This document shows, piece by piece, positions 53,801 to 62,160 of a stretch of DNA of 64,000 nt. Source of the DNA: Telluribacter roseus. GTDB taxonomy: Bacteria; Bacteroidota; Bacteroidia; Cytophagales; Spirosomataceae. The position numbers were made by a program, and so were the translations under genes. Within the stretch, counting starts at the first letter, position 1. Every line of letters begins with the position of its first letter. Under the pieces are notes generated by a model, which worked only from the letters and a program-made list of their open reading frames with translations, had not been told where the DNA came from and searched no databases. The stretch spans positions 62,001 to 126,000 of the forward strand of contig NZ_JAFEUV020000007.1 in the NCBI RefSeq assembly GCF_017355915.2. Reading direction: 5' to 3'.

Positions 53801-54122
53801 CGGTACCATTCCACGGGCTGACCGTCTGACCGACCTGCACGGAGGTAACAACCGTCCTTCCTCCTATCAGGTGGAAGACGGCTCTTACTTCCGGCTCCGA
53901 AGCGTTTCGATCGGGTATACCTTCCCTAAGAAGCTTCTAGGAACCAAGCTTCAGTCGCTACGCGCGTATGCTTCCGGAACCAACCTGTTCACCAGCACCA
54001 AGTACCTGGGTTACAATCCGGAAGTTAATAATCAATCTGGTATTACGGGGGTGCAGGGCGAGGACTACGGAGCCTATCCGCTTTCCCGAAACTTCACCAT
54101 TGGACTTAACGTCTCCTTTTAA
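50826..54122 (+). CDS. SusC/RagA-type TonB-linked outer-membrane transporter (second)
   Basis: 1098 residues: signal peptide (MKKQFLRTWLIGTSLLITR), a 35-residue segment, carboxypeptidase-like domain from residue 58 (RGRVTDEKNEGLPGVSILLKG-like), LSEVMVVGYGTQRKGDI, plug with NDIESIEVLKDASAAAIYGS, a long barrel, and C-terminal LSRNFTIGLNVSF. No complete STN domain is present, although a fragment resembling one precedes it as a separate gene. Translation is coupled to that fragment by a four-base overlap. Partner of SusD at 54164. The transported glycan is probably amino-sugar based, judged by the deacetylase and acetyltransferase downstream. Confidence 0.92.
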   Translation: MKKQFLRTWLIGTSLLITRAGISQDLSMLRPPAASHVVIEGLSTLQRTQRAVADMTVRGRVTDEKNEGLPGVSILLKGTNRGVVSDMEGNYTISLPEQNAVLVFSFIGFVTKEVPVNGQTQLNVKLDASVSNLSEVMVVGYGTQRKGDITGSIGSLSAKNIKEIQVTNFENAIQGQIAGVQVQEPSGEPGAAPTVRVRGLGSVSAGNEPLYVIDGFPVTKNMDPGIQGDISRRTTAFALPATNPLGTLNPNDIESIEVLKDASAAAIYGSRGSNGVILITTKKGKLGSKPVVGFDSYFGMQSVAKRVDLMNSAELTAYVLDSKNNAYMQDVRGANINDDNATRYTKTTNTSYYIPDDFANPDGTDTDWQSLIFNTAPIQSYNASVSGGTDNVRYYFSGGYFNQQGIIERSGFKRYSFRANMEANPTKKLKVGFGLSPSFTDTDRSPAGAPYFADPPGIVYSALVHSPTVKPYLPDGTINQTDNQSHLLTSDGRGTNMTAASNPLAIIKYVTDDLKQFRTFGNVFAEYEILKGLKYKLYTGIDVNSYNRSFYMARAFLNRTATTGDPYAQSNSSLNYNWITENTLSFDKIINEHNISAVVGYSAQKDRLDANQVYAQNHPDDLSPTISGGQVTSGGDNRQEWSLVSALARVNYAFKDKYLFTATVRSDRSSRFGAGNKTGTFPSFSVGWRLSEEPFMKGLTAVSDLKVRGSWGQTGNFLIPNYAAIGLLSPYNYVLNNVLVNGIAPTSLSNENLTWEKTAQVDLGLDFSLFRNRLYISADWYRKLTSDLLLNVQVPASVGFTNALQNIGEVENKGVELTVSSRNLVGDFTWTTDFNFSTNKNEVLKLGPTGDPILSTGGAGIRHITQIGAPIGSYYGYVVEGIYQTQAEIDAAPKDALAPAARPGDLRFKDVNGDGVVNANDRTVIGNYMPDYMWGITNRFGYKGLDLTIFFQGVQGSKILNLTRRHLGNGEANVNSYAAWTERWMSPENPGNGTIPRADRLTDLHGGNNRPSSYQVEDGSYFRLRSVSIGYTFPKKLLGTKLQSLRAYASGTNLFTSTKYLGYNPEVNNQSGITGVQGEDYGAYPLSRNFTIGLNVSF

Positions 54123-54163
54123 TTATTAAAGTTCCAGAGCTACTACCTACAATTGCAAAAGAC

Positions 54164-55570
54164 ATGAAGCTAAGACAACTATATATAGTACCACTAATGG
54201 CCGGAGTCCTGTTCTCCTGTAGTCAGAACTTTACTGATCTGAATCCCGTCTCCCAGCGTAACGTAAACGGGTTCTACAAAACGGCCGGGGATATGAATAC
54301 CGCCATCAATGCTGCCTACAAAGTCCTGCAGATGAACGGCACCTATAACCAGAGCTACTGGGTTATGATGGAAATGCGGTCCGATAATACGGATCAGGGA
54401 CCGGATGGAACCGGACTGGCTGCTGAACTGACGGTTATTGACAACTTTTCTGAGATAGCTACCAGCGAAATCATAACGGCTGCCTACACGGATTCCTATC
54501 TCGGCATTACCCGCGCCAATATTATATTGGATCGTATTGACGCCATAGAAATGGATGCCGCCGTAAAAGACCGGATCAAAGGGGAAGCCCTGTTTATCAG
54601 ATCACTATTCTATTATAATCTGGCCGTGCTGTTTGGGAATATCCCCATGCCTCTGAAAGAGCTGAAATCTGTTGATGAAGGAAGACAACTACCCCAGCTT
54701 CCTGCTTCGGAAGTGTATAAGCAGCTGATCACTGACCTTCAGAAAGCCGAAGCGAGTCTACCCATTAAGTACGCCGCCTCCGCTGATCTGGGGCGCGCCA
54801 CCAAAGGTGCCGCCGCTGCCCTGCTTGGTAAAGTACTCCTGACGGCCGGCGATAAGCAAGCGGCAGCCACGGTTCTGAAACGGATTGTCGACAGCTACGG
54901 CTATTCATTAGTACCGGACTACGCCAACCTATGGGGACTAAACAATAAGAACAACCGTGAATCTATCTTTGAGGTGCAGTTTCGCGGTGGAGGTACCGGA
55001 ACGGGTAATGCCTTTACCAATGCTTTTTCACCCCTGCTGCGCCAGACTACCGGGGCCTACAAGAATCGTCCGACGGTCAACATGATGAACGCATATGGGC
55101 CGGGTGATGATCGTTTCCTCAAATCCATGGATACCAGCTATGTCAACGCACAAGGCGCTCTGGTCTCCAGCTCACGCAATGATTCCCGCTTTATTACTAA
55201 ATACGGAAGAGAAAATGCCTTTAACGAAAATGACGCCTCCTACAACTTTGTCGTGCTTCGCTACGCCGATGTGCTGCTGATGCTGGCCGAAGCGCTGGGT
55301 GAGTCGGATGCAGCCTACGGCTATATCAATCAGGTAAGAGCCCGGGCCAAATTAGCTCCCATCAGTGCCAGTACACCCGGTACTTTTGAAGAAAAGCTCC
55401 TTCGTGAACGCCGGGTAGAGCTGGCCTTTGAAAATCAACGCTGGGCGGATCTGCTGCGCTTTGGAAAAGCCAGGGAGGTCATGCAGGCACAAGGCAAGAA
55501 TACCCGGCTCCTTTACCTGATCCCTCAGCGTGAACTGGATATTAATTCTTCCTATAAACAAAATCCATAA
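54164..55570 (+). CDS. SusD/RagB-type surface lipoprotein (second)
   Basis: 468 residues with a lipobox (LMAGVLFSCSQNF). SusD hallmarks: FTDLNPVSQRNVNGFYKTAG, the TPR-like helices, and LLRERRVELAFENQRWADLL near the end with YLIPQRELDINSSYKQNP as C-terminus. Shorter than the SusD at 16186 (592), so belonging to another subgroup. It follows SusC by 41 bases. An intercistronic hairpin (55607-55643) stands between it and the deacetylase gene, but lacks a T-run. Confidence 0.93.
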   Translation: MKLRQLYIVPLMAGVLFSCSQNFTDLNPVSQRNVNGFYKTAGDMNTAINAAYKVLQMNGTYNQSYWVMMEMRSDNTDQGPDGTGLAAELTVIDNFSEIATSEIITAAYTDSYLGITRANIILDRIDAIEMDAAVKDRIKGEALFIRSLFYYNLAVLFGNIPMPLKELKSVDEGRQLPQLPASEVYKQLITDLQKAEASLPIKYAASADLGRATKGAAAALLGKVLLTAGDKQAAATVLKRIVDSYGYSLVPDYANLWGLNNKNNRESIFEVQFRGGGTGTGNAFTNAFSPLLRQTTGAYKNRPTVNMMNAYGPGDDRFLKSMDTSYVNAQGALVSSSRNDSRFITKYGRENAFNENDASYNFVVLRYADVLLMLAEALGESDAAYGYINQVRARAKLAPISASTPGTFEEKLLRERRVELAFENQRWADLLRFGKAREVMQAQGKNTRLLYLIPQRELDINSSYKQNP

Positions 55571-55606
55571 AGTATAACGCAGAAAGCAACAGGCAGCCAT
55601 TCAGCA

Positions 55607-55643
55607 AGTAATGCGCTACTGCTCGGGGCAATAGCGTATTACT
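55607..55643 (+). other. Intercistronic hairpin between SusD and PIG-L genes
   Basis: AGTAATGCGCTA (55607-55618) pairs with TAGCGTATTACT (55632-55643) with one G-T pair. Without a T-run it is more likely a processing or stability element than a terminator. Confidence 0.45.
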
Positions 55644-55682
55644 CCACTGCCCGAACTTTACAGCCTAAACCCGTTCTGAGCC

Positions 55683-58181
55683 ATGCGCTTTACCGTCAAA
55701 AACGCGATGCTGTTCCTCTTCGCTGGACTCCTGCCCCCCCTTTCGGTGAGGGCCCAGGCTCCGGCTAAGCCATCATCCAATAAGATATTACAGGATCTCA
55801 AGAAGCTCAACGTATTGGGCAACGTGCTGTACATGGCAGCCCACCCCGACGATGAGAATACGACCTTCATTGCCTACATGGCCAATGAAAAACTCTACAA
55901 TACCAGCTACCTTTCGCTTACCCGCGGTGACGGGGGACAGAACCTGATCGGCCCGGAAATCCGGGAGCAGCTAGGTATAATCCGTACGCAGGAACTCCTG
56001 CAGGCGCGGCGTGTGGACGGAGGAAAACAGTACTTCTCGCGGGCCAACGATTTTGGGTTTTCCAAAAACCCCCAGGAGGTATTTACCATCTGGGAGCGTG
56101 AGAACCTGTTGGCCGATGCGGTATGGGTGATACGTAACCTAAAGCCCGACGTGATCGTCACTCGTTTCCCGCCCGACTCCCGGGCCGGACATGGACACCA
56201 CAGTGCCTCGTCCATCCTGGCAGAGGAAGCCTTTGAGGCCGCGGCCGATCCGAAACGCTTCCCCGAGCAACTACAATACGTACAGCCATGGCAGGCTAAA
56301 CGCCTGCTCTGGAACATAGGCATGTGGGCGATGGCCAACCGGGCCGAGTTTATCAAAAATGCGAAAGACTACCTGCAGATTGATGTAGGGGGATATAATG
56401 CGCTGCTCGGTAAATCATACGGTGAAATCTCCGCGGAGAGTCGGAGTATGCACAAAAGCCAGGGATTCGGTTCGATAGGTGCCCGCGGCACCAACGTCGA
56501 GTACCTGCAGCATACTAAAGGAGATAAGGCCCAGGCCGATCTGTTCGAAGGCATCAATACCACCTGGACGCGGGTGAAAGGCAGTGACAAGGTAGCCCAG
56601 CTGATCAAACAGGCTATAGATGGCTACAAAGCGGATAAGCCCGCAGCCAGTATCCCCCTCCTGCTCTCGATCAGGACAGAGCTACAGAAACTACCGGATA
56701 GTTTTTGGAAAACTACTAAATTGAAAGAGGTAAATGGGTTAGTAAAAGATGCGCTGGGGCTTTATCTGGAAGTAGTGGCTGGTGACTATGCCTATACTCC
56801 GGGAGAACCCATGGCGCTATCAGTTGAGGCGAACAACCGGTCCGGGGCCAACGTAACACTGCAAAAAATTACCTTTCCTTTCCAGGGAAAAGATTCGGTT
56901 CTGGCCGCACCACTGACTGCTAACAAGGATGTCTCTTTTACCATCAACTCCCGAATACCTGCTGATGCCGGGATGTCCCAGCCGTACTGGCTGCACAGGC
57001 CCATCGGGTACATGGGTTTATTTGTAGTAGAAGATCAGCATAAGATTGGTCTGGCCGAAAACCCTCCTGTTGCTACGGTACAATTTGAAGTACTGGTCGA
57101 AGGTCAAAAGCTGCAGTATGATATTCCGGTAGTGTACAAGAAAAAAGATCCTGTCGTCGGAGAGGTGTACCAGCCGCTGGTCGTGACCCCTCCGGTCTAT
57201 GTCAATATCTCACAGGAGGTATACATGTTTGACAATCAGGAAGCCAAAAAAGTAGTAGTTGGCATCAAAGCCGGTAAAGCTAACTGCCAGGGCGAGGTCA
57301 TGCTGGATCTGCCAACCGGCTGGAAGGCAGTTCCTCAATCTATTCCCTTCCACCTTGCCTTCAAAGGAGCGGAGCAGAGCGTAGAGTTTCAGCTGTACCC
57401 GCCGGCTAGTGCGCAGGAGGTGGAGATCAAAGCCCTGGTCAAAACCGATGGAAAGACATATGACAAGAGTCTGGGTATGATTAGTTACAACCACATCCCC
57501 ACCCAGATATTTTTCCCGGATGCGGTTGCCAAAGCGGTAAAGCTGGACCTGCAAAAGAGGGGCAACACCATTGGATACATAATGGGAGCCGGCGATCTGA
57601 TCCCGTCCAGCTTACGTCAGATCGGCTACAACGTAACCCTGTTGGAAAACCAGGATATTACCGCGGGCAATCTGAGCCAATACGATGCAATCATCGTGGG
57701 GGTACGGGCTTACAACACCAACGAACGGATGAAGCACTACCAGACTGCGCTGATGGATTATGTCAAAAATGGCGGTAACCTGATCGTCCAGTACAACACC
57801 AACTCAGATCTGGTAATCAAAGAAGTCGGTCCTTATCCCTTTGAGCTTACCCGTGACCGTATCACGGTCGAAGGTTCGGAGATCCGCTTCCTCAAACCCG
57901 ATAGCCCGGTGTTAAATACACCTAACAAGATTACCGCGGAAGACTTTAACGGATGGGTGCAGGAGCGAGGGCTCTACTTTCCGCAGAAGTGGGCTCCCGA
58001 ATACGAGGCCATTATATCCTCCAACGATCCGGATAGCCCACCGCTGGATGGGGGTATACTGGTGGCAAAACACGGTAAAGGCAACTACGTGTATACCAGC
58101 CTGTCGTGGTTTCGCGAACTACCAGCCGGAGTACCTGGAGCCTACCGACTTTTTGTTAATCTTATCTCGATGGGCAAATGA
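55683..58181 (+). CDS. PIG-L family deacetylase with C-terminal glutamine-amidotransferase-like domain
   Basis: 832 residues, secreted (signal ending SVRAQAP). Residues 45-240 form the LmbE/PIG-L domain with H54-P-D-D-E58 (LYMAAHPDDENTTF), TRGDGGQNLIG, and HGHH at 171-174, the zinc-binding residues. Such domains deacetylate N-acetylglucosamine moieties (MshB, PIG-L, BshB). Two beta domains follow (about 290-590), and the last 200 residues (NTIGYIMGAGDLIPSSLRQI, QYDAIIVGVRAYNTNERMKH) resemble a ThuA/type-1 amidotransferase fold without a visible catalytic Cys. Function: extracytoplasmic deacetylation of a glycan. The next gene overlaps its stop by four bases. Confidence 0.87.
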   Translation: MRFTVKNAMLFLFAGLLPPLSVRAQAPAKPSSNKILQDLKKLNVLGNVLYMAAHPDDENTTFIAYMANEKLYNTSYLSLTRGDGGQNLIGPEIREQLGIIRTQELLQARRVDGGKQYFSRANDFGFSKNPQEVFTIWERENLLADAVWVIRNLKPDVIVTRFPPDSRAGHGHHSASSILAEEAFEAAADPKRFPEQLQYVQPWQAKRLLWNIGMWAMANRAEFIKNAKDYLQIDVGGYNALLGKSYGEISAESRSMHKSQGFGSIGARGTNVEYLQHTKGDKAQADLFEGINTTWTRVKGSDKVAQLIKQAIDGYKADKPAASIPLLLSIRTELQKLPDSFWKTTKLKEVNGLVKDALGLYLEVVAGDYAYTPGEPMALSVEANNRSGANVTLQKITFPFQGKDSVLAAPLTANKDVSFTINSRIPADAGMSQPYWLHRPIGYMGLFVVEDQHKIGLAENPPVATVQFEVLVEGQKLQYDIPVVYKKKDPVVGEVYQPLVVTPPVYVNISQEVYMFDNQEAKKVVVGIKAGKANCQGEVMLDLPTGWKAVPQSIPFHLAFKGAEQSVEFQLYPPASAQEVEIKALVKTDGKTYDKSLGMISYNHIPTQIFFPDAVAKAVKLDLQKRGNTIGYIMGAGDLIPSSLRQIGYNVTLLENQDITAGNLSQYDAIIVGVRAYNTNERMKHYQTALMDYVKNGGNLIVQYNTNSDLVIKEVGPYPFELTRDRITVEGSEIRFLKPDSPVLNTPNKITAEDFNGWVQERGLYFPQKWAPEYEAIISSNDPDSPPLDGGILVAKHGKGNYVYTSLSWFRELPAGVPGAYRLFVNLISMGK

Positions 58182-59329
58182 TCACTATTCCTAAACCTAC
58201 TACCAATCAGGTCGATGAGCCCAGAGTACTTCCACGGCGTCTGCAATCACTGGATACGCTGCGGGGCTTTGATATGTTTTGGATTACGGGCGGTAGCAAG
58301 CTGGTACATGCGCTGGCGGCAGTGACCGGATTGAGCTGGTTACAGACGATGGGGGCCCAACTCCACCACCCGGACTGGAATGGGTTTCATGCCTATGATC
58401 TGATATTCCCGCTATTCATTTTTATGGCGGGAGTATCCACTCCTTTTTCGGTTGGCAGCCGACTGGAAAAAGGCGCCTCTAGGACACTGTTAACTCGTAA
58501 AGCCATTCAGCGGGGATTAATCCTGGTGCTTCTGGGTATCATTTATAACAACGGCATTCTGCATACAGATCTGGCGGAAACACGTTTCCCGAGTGTACTG
58601 GGACGTATTGGCTTGGCAGGCATGTTTGCGCAGATTATCTATATATATAGTCCTAAGCGACTCTTGCACCTTTGGCTGGGCATACTGCTGCTTGGCTACT
58701 GGGCCTTCATGGCACTATTCCCCGTACCGGGTTGTGGCGCAGGGCTCCTGACGATGGAATGTAATCCGGCCAGTTACTTTGATCGGTTGGTATTACCAGG
58801 TAGACTACACCAGACCATCCATGATCCGGAAGGATTAGTATCTACCATTCCGGCCGTAGCCACGGGACTTTTCGGTATACTGGCTGGCCAGCTGCTGCGA
58901 ACCAGTGACCTGGCCTTCTCCCCTGCCCGAAAGGTACTGGCTATGGTGCTTTCTGGAATAGCGGCCCTGGCGCTGGCGCTGGTGTGGAACCTGGTTTTCC
59001 CGATCAATAAGAACATCTGGACCAGCTCCTTTGTACTGCTAACAGCCGGTCTAAGCTCCCTGCTGCTTGCCCTGTTTTACTGGGTTATTGATGTACAGGG
59101 GTATCGCCAGTGGACCTTTTTCTTCCTGGTGATCGGGATGAATTCAATCGTTATCTACATGTCCAAGAAATTCTTTGACTTCACCTACACCGCCAACGCC
59201 CTGTTCGGCGGCCTGCTAAGCCAGTTCCCCGATTCCGTACAGCTTGTCGGAGGAGTAGTGGCCTTCATTATGGTACAGTGGGTTTTTATGCTTATCCTGT
59301 ACCGCAACAAGCTGTTTCTGAAGGTGTAG
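58178..59329 (+). CDS. DUF5009/HGSNAT-like transmembrane acetyltransferase
   Basis: 383 residues and about ten transmembrane helices. The opening RLQSLDTLRGFDMFWITGG and FPLFIFMAGVSTPFSVGSRL belong to the DUF5009 / heparan-alpha-glucosaminide N-acetyltransferase family. The human enzyme transfers acetyl from cytosolic acetyl-CoA across the lysosomal membrane to terminal glucosamine of heparan sulfate. Bacterial members are assumed to acetylate glucosamine-containing glycans in the periplasm. Translation is coupled to the PIG-L gene through the overlapping ATGA (58178-58181). The gene ends the operon (terminator at 59352). Confidence 0.88.
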   Translation: MITIPKPTTNQVDEPRVLPRRLQSLDTLRGFDMFWITGGSKLVHALAAVTGLSWLQTMGAQLHHPDWNGFHAYDLIFPLFIFMAGVSTPFSVGSRLEKGASRTLLTRKAIQRGLILVLLGIIYNNGILHTDLAETRFPSVLGRIGLAGMFAQIIYIYSPKRLLHLWLGILLLGYWAFMALFPVPGCGAGLLTMECNPASYFDRLVLPGRLHQTIHDPEGLVSTIPAVATGLFGILAGQLLRTSDLAFSPARKVLAMVLSGIAALALALVWNLVFPINKNIWTSSFVLLTAGLSSLLLALFYWVIDVQGYRQWTFFFLVIGMNSIVIYMSKKFFDFTYTANALFGGLLSQFPDSVQLVGGVVAFIMVQWVFMLILYRNKLFLKV

Positions 59330-59351
59330 CTTTATGAGTATCCCATATAAT

Positions 59352-59390
59352 GAGAGCCGTCTGCACTTTGTGGGGCGGCTCTCGTTTTTA
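59352..59390 (+). terminator. Terminator at the end of the SusCD-deacetylase-acetyltransferase operon
   Basis: GAGAGCCG (59352-59359) pairs with CGGCTCTC (59376-59383) followed by GTTTTTA. It separates that operon from the LytTR regulator gene. Confidence 0.75.
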
Positions 59391-59467
59391 CATAGTATTA
59401 CCTCGTATAGTTTGTTATTCAGATATACGTAGCCAGCTTTTGCTAGGTATAAAAAGTCGTAAACGAT

Positions 59468-59475
59468 TACCTTTG
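59468..59475 (+). promoter_or_regulatory. Promoter -7 element almost touching the start codon
   Basis: TACCTTTG (exact TAnnTTTG) ends five bases before the ATG at 59480. A TTTTG at 59438-59442 may be the -33 element, although its spacing of 25 is long. The transcript would be leaderless or nearly so. Confidence 0.5.
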
Positions 59476-59479
59476 TGGC

Positions 59480-60334
59480 ATGCAACAGGATGCTTCAATC
59501 AATACAACTCCCCCTACCCTACCCACCTACCACGACAAGTGGATTCAGGTGATAGGGATTCCCGTTATTGCCGCCTTTGCCCATTACCTGACTTACAACT
59601 ACGAGCGGTTCGAGTGGATTATAGCGTATGAATACATCAGCGACTGCCTCAAGATTTTCCTGATCTGGCGGCTCATGCGCGGATCTATAATCTGGCTGGA
59701 CAAGCGTTACCCCTGGCAACAGAACTTTGTAGTAAGGCTGCTCATCCAGCTGGTACTTACCAATGTGGTCAGCTTATCGGCTCTGACCGCCTTAGTCTTT
59801 GCGGAATACGCATTTATACGGCCCTACCAGATGGAGCATTTCTTCTCGCTGGATCTGGTCATCGCCTTTCTGTTCATCCTGTTCGGCAATGCCATCTATA
59901 TCTGCCTCTACTTCTATGACTCTTACAAACGGAGTGAGGATGATAAAAGAGCCATTGCGGACCTGCTCCAGGCAGCACCGTCAGCACCACCCATGGAACA
60001 CGTGACGGTACGGACCGGCAAAAAGGAGGTACTCGTACCGATACACTCTATACTCTGCATGTACTCCGAAGAAAAGGAAACCTACCTGATCGATCTTAAC
60101 CAGAAGGTGTACCTGCTTGACCATTCGCTGGACCGGCTGCAGGAGCAGCTTCCCGAGGCGCTATTCTTCAGAGCCAACCGACAGTTTATCGTAACTCCCC
60201 GCTGCCTGCAGAGCGTAGCTACCGACGCCTACGGCAAGCTCACCGTTACGCTCACTCCCAATCCCAAGCTCCCCGAAACTATCACCATCAGCCGCCAAAA
60301 AGCCCCCGCATTTCGTCAGTGGATGAAGCGCTAG
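59480..60334 (+). CDS. Membrane-bound LytTR regulator (second copy)
   Basis: 284 residues: four helices (about 23-40, 52-68, 85-110, 124-147) and a LytTR DNA-binding domain at 178-280 (VRTGKKEVLVPIHSILCMYS, LFFRANRQFIVTPRCLQSV). It has the same layout as the regulator at 37508-38353, including LDKRYPWQQNFVVRL corresponding to LDRTLPWGTHFTRRL. No receiver domain. It probably controls the serine-hydrolase/barrel/peptidase genes that follow, and candidate LytTR repeats stand upstream of them (60381-60410). The start is next to the promoter element. Confidence 0.88.
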   Translation: MQQDASINTTPPTLPTYHDKWIQVIGIPVIAAFAHYLTYNYERFEWIIAYEYISDCLKIFLIWRLMRGSIIWLDKRYPWQQNFVVRLLIQLVLTNVVSLSALTALVFAEYAFIRPYQMEHFFSLDLVIAFLFILFGNAIYICLYFYDSYKRSEDDKRAIADLLQAAPSAPPMEHVTVRTGKKEVLVPIHSILCMYSEEKETYLIDLNQKVYLLDHSLDRLQEQLPEALFFRANRQFIVTPRCLQSVATDAYGKLTVTLTPNPKLPETITISRQKAPAFRQWMKR

Positions 60335-60370
60335 GCTGCATTTCGTCGCTTTTTTTTGTGCGGTTCAGCA

Positions 60371-60419
60371 GCAAAAGTGGCTTTTGCAGCGCGTAGTACG
60401 CCTTTTGACCCTTGTTTTG
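60371..60419 (+). promoter_or_regulatory. Candidate LytTR-binding direct repeats and promoter before the serine hydrolase
   Basis: CTTTTGCAG (60381-60389) and CTTTTGACC (60402-60410) are 21 bases apart start to start, with a 12-base spacer, the classic spacing of LytTR binding sites. GCAAAAGTGGCTTTTGC (60371-60387) is a perfect inverted repeat overlapping the first. TTGTTTTG (60412-60419), one base off the -7 consensus, follows; ATG is at 60440. Confidence 0.45.
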
Positions 60420-60439
60420 CGCTCAGTTAAAAACGAGCC

Positions 60440-62128
60440 ATGAAACAAATCATTTTATTCCTAGGCCTGCTGCTCAGTAGCGGGACCATCCCCGTGGATG
60501 TACGGGCACAACCTCTGGTGGGAGTCCCTACCGCCCGTATGGATTCCCTGTTCAAAGACTGGACTACTACTCAGTCACCCGGTGCTGTACTGGCTATCGT
60601 TAAAGATGGTCAGATCGTATACAGGAAAGCCTATGGCATGGCTAATGTAGCGGCTGGCGAAAAGCTAACCCCACATCATGCTTTCTGGGTAGCCTCCATG
60701 ACCAAGCAGTTTACGGCCATGAGCATTGCCTTACTGGCCGAAAATGGAAAGCTTTCTGTAGAAGATGATATCCGAAAGCACTTGCCCGAGCTACCCTACC
60801 TGGGTGATACCGTCCGGATCCGACACCTGATCCACCACACCAGCGGCCTGCGCGATGGCTTCACCCTTATCGGACTGACTTTCAGGGGCGAAAAGCACTA
60901 CACCAGCGCCAATGTGATCCGAATGCTGAAAAAGCAGTCGGCCCTCAACTTTAAGCCCGGTAAGCGCTATGAATATAACAACGGAGGCTATGTACTGCTG
61001 GCTGAGATCGTGGCCCGTGTGAGTGGGATGCCTTTTGATAGCTACGTGGCCTCCCACATCTTTCAGCCCCTGGGAATGACCCAATCCAGGATCATCAGCC
61101 AACTAGACAATAAGTACCCTAACCTGGCGCGAGGATATGAGAGTACGTATAAGAAAGGGCGCCCTACGTACAAGCGCAAGCACTTCAAAGGAAATACCTA
61201 CGGCTCTACGGGGCTAGTTACCACGGTAGATGATCTGATCCAGTGGGATGCCAACTTCTACCGGAACCGGTTGGGAAAAGGAAATCAGGAGCTGATAAAG
61301 CAGGTGATGGAGTCGGGCCTCCTGAACGATGGGACCCACACCGCCTATGCCTATGGCCTTGAGGTAGTTGATCAGGATGGGGTCCTGACCGTAAGCCACA
61401 GTGGTGCCGACCCGGGCTATAAGGCCGAAATGGTTCGCTTTCCCGAACACCGACTGACCCTGATCTGTCTGGCTAACACGGGTAACATGTGGAGCCTTAC
61501 GCAGAAACTGCTCCTGATGGGTGAATGGATGATAAAGGGGGAAACCCACCTACCGGCGGCGCATCTAACAAAAGCCTCCCCTGCCCCGGTGACGGATCTA
61601 GATGGAATATACCTCCACCCGCAGAATAAAGCAGATATTCGGTTTGTTTCGGAGACGGATGGACAACTCTTTGCCTCCGCCTCAATGCAGGGCTACAAAG
61701 TACCACTGGTACCAACCGGTACCGATTGCTATCAGAATAGGGGCTTAAAGGTGAATAGATTTCAGTTTGAAAGATCGGAGTCAGGACAGGTAACCGGGTT
61801 GACTATCTACAACAGAGATCAGCAACTCTCCCTGCAAAAGGTACAACCACAGAGCTACCAGACCAATGAGCTAAAAGCCTTGGCGGGCAAGTACTACAGT
61901 CCGGAGCTGGATCATCAGTACCGGCTAAAGGTCAGGAAAGGAAAGCTGGTCATGAGCATTTACGGACTAATCAACATCCCCCTGCTCCCGCTTGAAAAGT
62001 ACCGCTTTGCCGCCGACCTGATGGGAAACAACAGCTTCGAGTTTCAGACGGATGCAGCGGGCTCACCAACCGGTTTTACCTTCAGCCGTGCTGCCGTCAC
62101 CAACCTTCATTTTAAAAAAATTAAGTAG
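60440..62128 (+). CDS. Serine hydrolase, class C beta-lactamase / PBP4*-like (second large copy)
   Basis: 562 residues with a signal peptide (MKQIILFLGLLLSSGTIP). Catalytic motifs: S86-M-T-K89 (FWVASMTKQF), Y179-N-N181 and H320-S-G322. C-terminal beta-rich extension from about 380 to 562, including LAGKYYSPELDHQYRLKV, closely similar to the protein at 29231. Substrate unknown; such proteins are often annotated as beta-lactamase-related. It follows the membrane LytTR gene by 105 bases and is followed by the barrel gene (32 bases). Confidence 0.88.
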   Translation: MKQIILFLGLLLSSGTIPVDVRAQPLVGVPTARMDSLFKDWTTTQSPGAVLAIVKDGQIVYRKAYGMANVAAGEKLTPHHAFWVASMTKQFTAMSIALLAENGKLSVEDDIRKHLPELPYLGDTVRIRHLIHHTSGLRDGFTLIGLTFRGEKHYTSANVIRMLKKQSALNFKPGKRYEYNNGGYVLLAEIVARVSGMPFDSYVASHIFQPLGMTQSRIISQLDNKYPNLARGYESTYKKGRPTYKRKHFKGNTYGSTGLVTTVDDLIQWDANFYRNRLGKGNQELIKQVMESGLLNDGTHTAYAYGLEVVDQDGVLTVSHSGADPGYKAEMVRFPEHRLTLICLANTGNMWSLTQKLLLMGEWMIKGETHLPAAHLTKASPAPVTDLDGIYLHPQNKADIRFVSETDGQLFASASMQGYKVPLVPTGTDCYQNRGLKVNRFQFERSESGQVTGLTIYNRDQQLSLQKVQPQSYQTNELKALAGKYYSPELDHQYRLKVRKGKLVMSIYGLINIPLLPLEKYRFAADLMGNNSFEFQTDAAGSPTGFTFSRAAVTNLHFKKIK

Positions 62129-62160
62129 TACAAGTACATATTAATCAAATCAAAAAAGCC

